The notes under the pieces: generated by a model
Told to the model about the DNA's origin: nothing
What the model saw: the letters and a program-made list of their open reading frames with translations, nothing else
The model's database searches: none
Assembly: GCA_032164295.1 (NCBI GenBank)
Contig: JAJHTX010000009.1
Coordinates: 62,001 to 126,000 of the forward strand
Reading direction: 5' to 3'
From: Inonotus obliquus
Lineage: Eukaryota > Basidiomycota > Agaricomycetes > Hymenochaetales > Hymenochaetaceae
DNA: 64,000 nt
Part shown: positions 61,417 through 64,000 of the stretch, piece after piece
Position numbering within the stretch: position 1 is the first letter of the stretch
How the letters are laid out: every line of letters begins with the position of its first letter
Made by a program: the position numbers and the translations under genes

Positions 61417-64000
61417 TTAAAACAACGATGGCCATTTTTCTCGAGTCGACGGAAGTTTCTCGCTCGGGACATTCTTTCTCAGAGGAGTGAGCTTCTGTGA
61501 TGGAAGTATTGGCACTGTTACTCCTGCCGGGCGTGAAGAGCCCGGGCGACCACTTGACCAGGCGCCTCCGACGGAGAGGGAACGAGGTGTCGAGAGTGAA
61601 GCTGGGAAGTCAGAAGCGGTCGGAGGGGCTTCCCTGCGTGTGGTCGACCAATACACGGATTGGGAAGACCGCGGCTTCGATATACCAAGGGAAGTACTTT
61701 GAACAGGGCCCAGAGACATCTGATCCAGCTTATCCGTCACTGAAGTTATTGGCGCTTTCGTCCGTGCCGCAGGTAGCTGGAACTCGCCCCTATGTGATGG
61801 TACATGTTCAGTAATTTTAGCTGAACTAAGCCGGCCCGGTACGCGGGCGCTTAATGGCGTTAAAGAGGCGCCCGATCGGTGAATATCGATTACTGACGTT
61901 GGGGGCACTCCGCCAGAAGAACGGCGTGAAGAATCGCATTCGGCATCCGTCGAGTCATTGCTTCCGTCCTTGTTTCCTCCCTTGTTTCTTCCCTTGCTCG
62001 TTCCAGGAAGATCAGCTCTCTTCTCGGCAACGGCTTTCCAATCGTGCCAGGTGTTCTCCTCGCCGTACTTCGTTTCCCAGTACTGACACATCTCACCTAG
62101 CAATGTACCCCTTACACTCCTCTGACGCATGAAGGCTTTACCGGTGACAATCACCATGCCGAGTTTGCAGCGCGTGAGCATCACATTCACCCTATTTCTA
62201 GAGCTCAAGAATCCCGGGGAGGCTGAGCGGACGACTGAAACGATAATGAAATCCGCCTCGTTCCCTGAAGGCAGGTATTTCATCTCCATATTTGACGAAT
62301 ATAGAATTTGGCACACCTTGGAAGCTGTCAACGTTATAAATGTTGTCGAACCGAAGCCCCGAAATTTCCAATGCCTTTTGCAGGAGATTCCGCTGGGCAT
62401 CGTACGGAGTAACGATGCAGTAATCCTTGTGTTGGTAATAATAACGAACGAGATGCTCAACGGTTTGTACCTCCCGCTTATTCTACAAGCGAAGCGCTGT
62501 TAGTGGGACACGCGAAACGGAAAATACGGCCTACAATAAAGCTCTTCTTATTGCTCTCTTCTTCTCCAAGAGAAACGTCAATAAATGCAACGCAAGAATG
62601 TTCCGTTACTTGGTGCTTTGATTGAAGCTTTCCGTCATAAACAGAATCTGAAATGAATTGCCCCAAGGGTACGGGCATGCGATCTGGACAAAGGAAATGT
62701 TAGACACGCAGGAAGACCGGCGGGACTGTATAACTGACATTGGGTGTTTAGGAAATATGCTTGTGACTTCAAATGACGAACATCAAATATGCTTTGCAGC
62801 GTGGGTGCTGATTCTTTCCCAAAAGGTGGCACTTGGAGTACACATGTAAGATTTCAGGTGGGGTGAAGTGAGTTTTGCGGAAGCTTACATTGTTTTGGAT
62901 CACCGAAGAAGCAAACTTTTTTCAGTTGTTTGAACCGTGAGAGTACATGCTGAGGATCGTACTGAGTATCGAGATAGTCTACAAGACAGCACTGACTCAC
63001 CATGTAATTGACAATGCCAATCTGAGACGCCTCATCCACCACGAGTTTAGCCACGGGGACAAAACTGAATATGTTCTTTGACTCCAAAGACGGATTTGAA
63101 AGTGTACTCAGGGTACAAAGAACGATTTTGACTTCGTGAAACATCACATAAATGTCTCGTGAACCCGCCGGGAGTTCATCTGTACGGATTAGCGAGTCCT
63201 TGACTCGATCATCGTAGATATGTTCGTGCCTTCATAGCGATAAGTATTGAGAATTGTTCTGCTTTATAACGATAATATCATACCATTCGTGATAGAACTC
63301 TTTTGATACTAGCAATCGGTACGACACCTCATCCTTTGAAAGCCGCTCAGCGATGTTCTTCACCGCAACGTTTGACTGCGCAACGACCCAAACCGTACTA
63401 CGAGTCCGGAGCCACAACTGTAAAGCAGCCGATATAGTCGATGTTTTCCCTGTCCCGGGTGGACCTATATGAAGACGTGAGTATTTTCACGACAAGCCGA
63501 AAACGAAATAATTTTCACCATGTACGATCACAAACATTCCTTCGGGATTTACCATTGCCTCGACAGCATTTGCTTGGGACTGGTTTAGTCTGCCAGGCTT
63601 GACAGTTGTGGAGACCCTGGTTGGATGCGGATCATTTGCATTCGGGAAATAAAGTCTTCGCATAATAGCATACTCCGGATCGCTAACTTCGTGCTTGCCT
63701 TGAAGAAGTTGCAAAATAAACGTCTCACGAGCTCGATCGGCATGGCTAAACTCATCCCTCCCCACTACGAAAATAGACTTTAGCGCAACCCCACCAAGGT
63801 TGCTACGCGTGGCCACCTGCGTTTGCTTTCCATTCGCACGTCTTGCGGTACCACGATGCACGCCGTCGTCTCCATCAATCATCCACACTTCGGTCTGTAC
63901 AGCGCATTCATCTATGTATTCAAGTACTTGCGCAGGTAGGAGACTCACCCGTTCACTAGGTCGGACTCGATTGCTAAAACGATCATTCGAGATTACTACG
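61417..64000 (-). CDS. UPF1-like SF1 helicase, copy 2 (partial, runs off the window)
   Basis: The 3' part of a paralogue of the gene at 58145-61013; the 5' end lies beyond 64000. Before the core there is NGKQTQVATRSN and VVGRDEFSHADRARETFIL. Then the Walker A region GPPGTGKTSTISAAL, VWVVAQSNVAVKNIAERLS, VVDEASQIGIVNYM, FFGDPKQ-LPPFGKES, TQYRMPVPLGQFIS, VDSFQGNEADFIIVSVVR and NRVNVMLTRCKLGMVIV. Introns fall at the same places as in copy 1. After motif VI copy 2 has a long extra tail of about 240 aa, Ser/Pro/Arg-rich (for example NKGGNKDGSNDSTDAECD and SSGRPGSSRPAGVTVP), ending EKWPSLF at 61417. Copy 1 lacks this tail. The tail is probably disordered and may carry phosphorylation or binding sites. 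Confidence 0.85.

Overview
The window is nuclear DNA from a filamentous basidiomycete, most likely a wood- or litter-degrading Agaricomycete. The evidence is dense short spliceosomal introns (about 45-70 nt), intron-containing tRNA genes, a basidiomycete-type cellobiose dehydrogenase without a cellulose-binding module, a GH16 laminarinase, a class 3 lipase, and fungal-only families such as DUF3602. There is no operon structure. Genes sit as single multi-exon units on both strands, and many pairs share divergent promoters. I placed exon boundaries by eye from reading frame, GT/GC-AG sites and family motifs. Where the phases sum correctly the models are good; elsewhere they are approximate.

Layout. 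1-9 kb: gene-poor. It holds a non-autonomous DNA transposon (864-1919), two paralogous DUF3602 (Par32-like) genes in tandem on the minus strand (2566-3873 and 6295-7561), and two intron-containing tRNA-Ala(AGC) genes in opposite orientation that bracket the region. 9-14 kb: a Baeyer-Villiger-type flavin monooxygenase (minus) divergent from an RluA-type pseudouridine synthase (plus). 15-21 kb: cellobiose dehydrogenase (plus), a conserved hypothetical protein (minus), a hypothetical membrane protein (plus), and a weak unidentified minus-strand coding locus. 21-29 kb: two genome-maintenance genes in tandem on the minus strand, a RIF1-like HEAT-repeat protein and a GEN1/Yen1-type Holliday-junction resolvase. 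31-36 kb: a small cysteine-rich protein, a phytanoyl-CoA dioxygenase-like enzyme, and a SET-domain methyltransferase. 37-43 kb: GH16 glucanase, a broken F-box gene, and a mitochondrial ACOT9-like acyl-CoA thioesterase. 43-48.5 kb: TSC2/tuberin. 49-57 kb: alpha/beta-hydrolase, multi-pass membrane protein, a choline-phosphate-cytidylyltransferase homologue with degenerate catalytic motifs, an MFS sugar porter, a tRNA-Met-like fragment, and a secreted class 3 lipase. 58-64 kb: two tandem UPF1-like SF1 helicase genes on the minus strand; the second runs off the right edge.

Functional themes. The secreted or nutrient-acquisition set (CDH, GH16, lipase, sugar porter) fits plant-polymer decay. RIF1 and GEN1 act in replication and recombination. 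TSC2 and the Par32-like genes both belong, by homology, to TORC1/nitrogen signalling, but nothing in the sequence shows their proximity is functional. The items most worth following up are the cytidylyltransferase pseudoenzyme candidate (52079-53084), the tandem helicase pair, the DUF3602 tandem pair with one decaying copy, and a GC-AG intron that interrupts the catalytic motif of the pseudouridine synthase.
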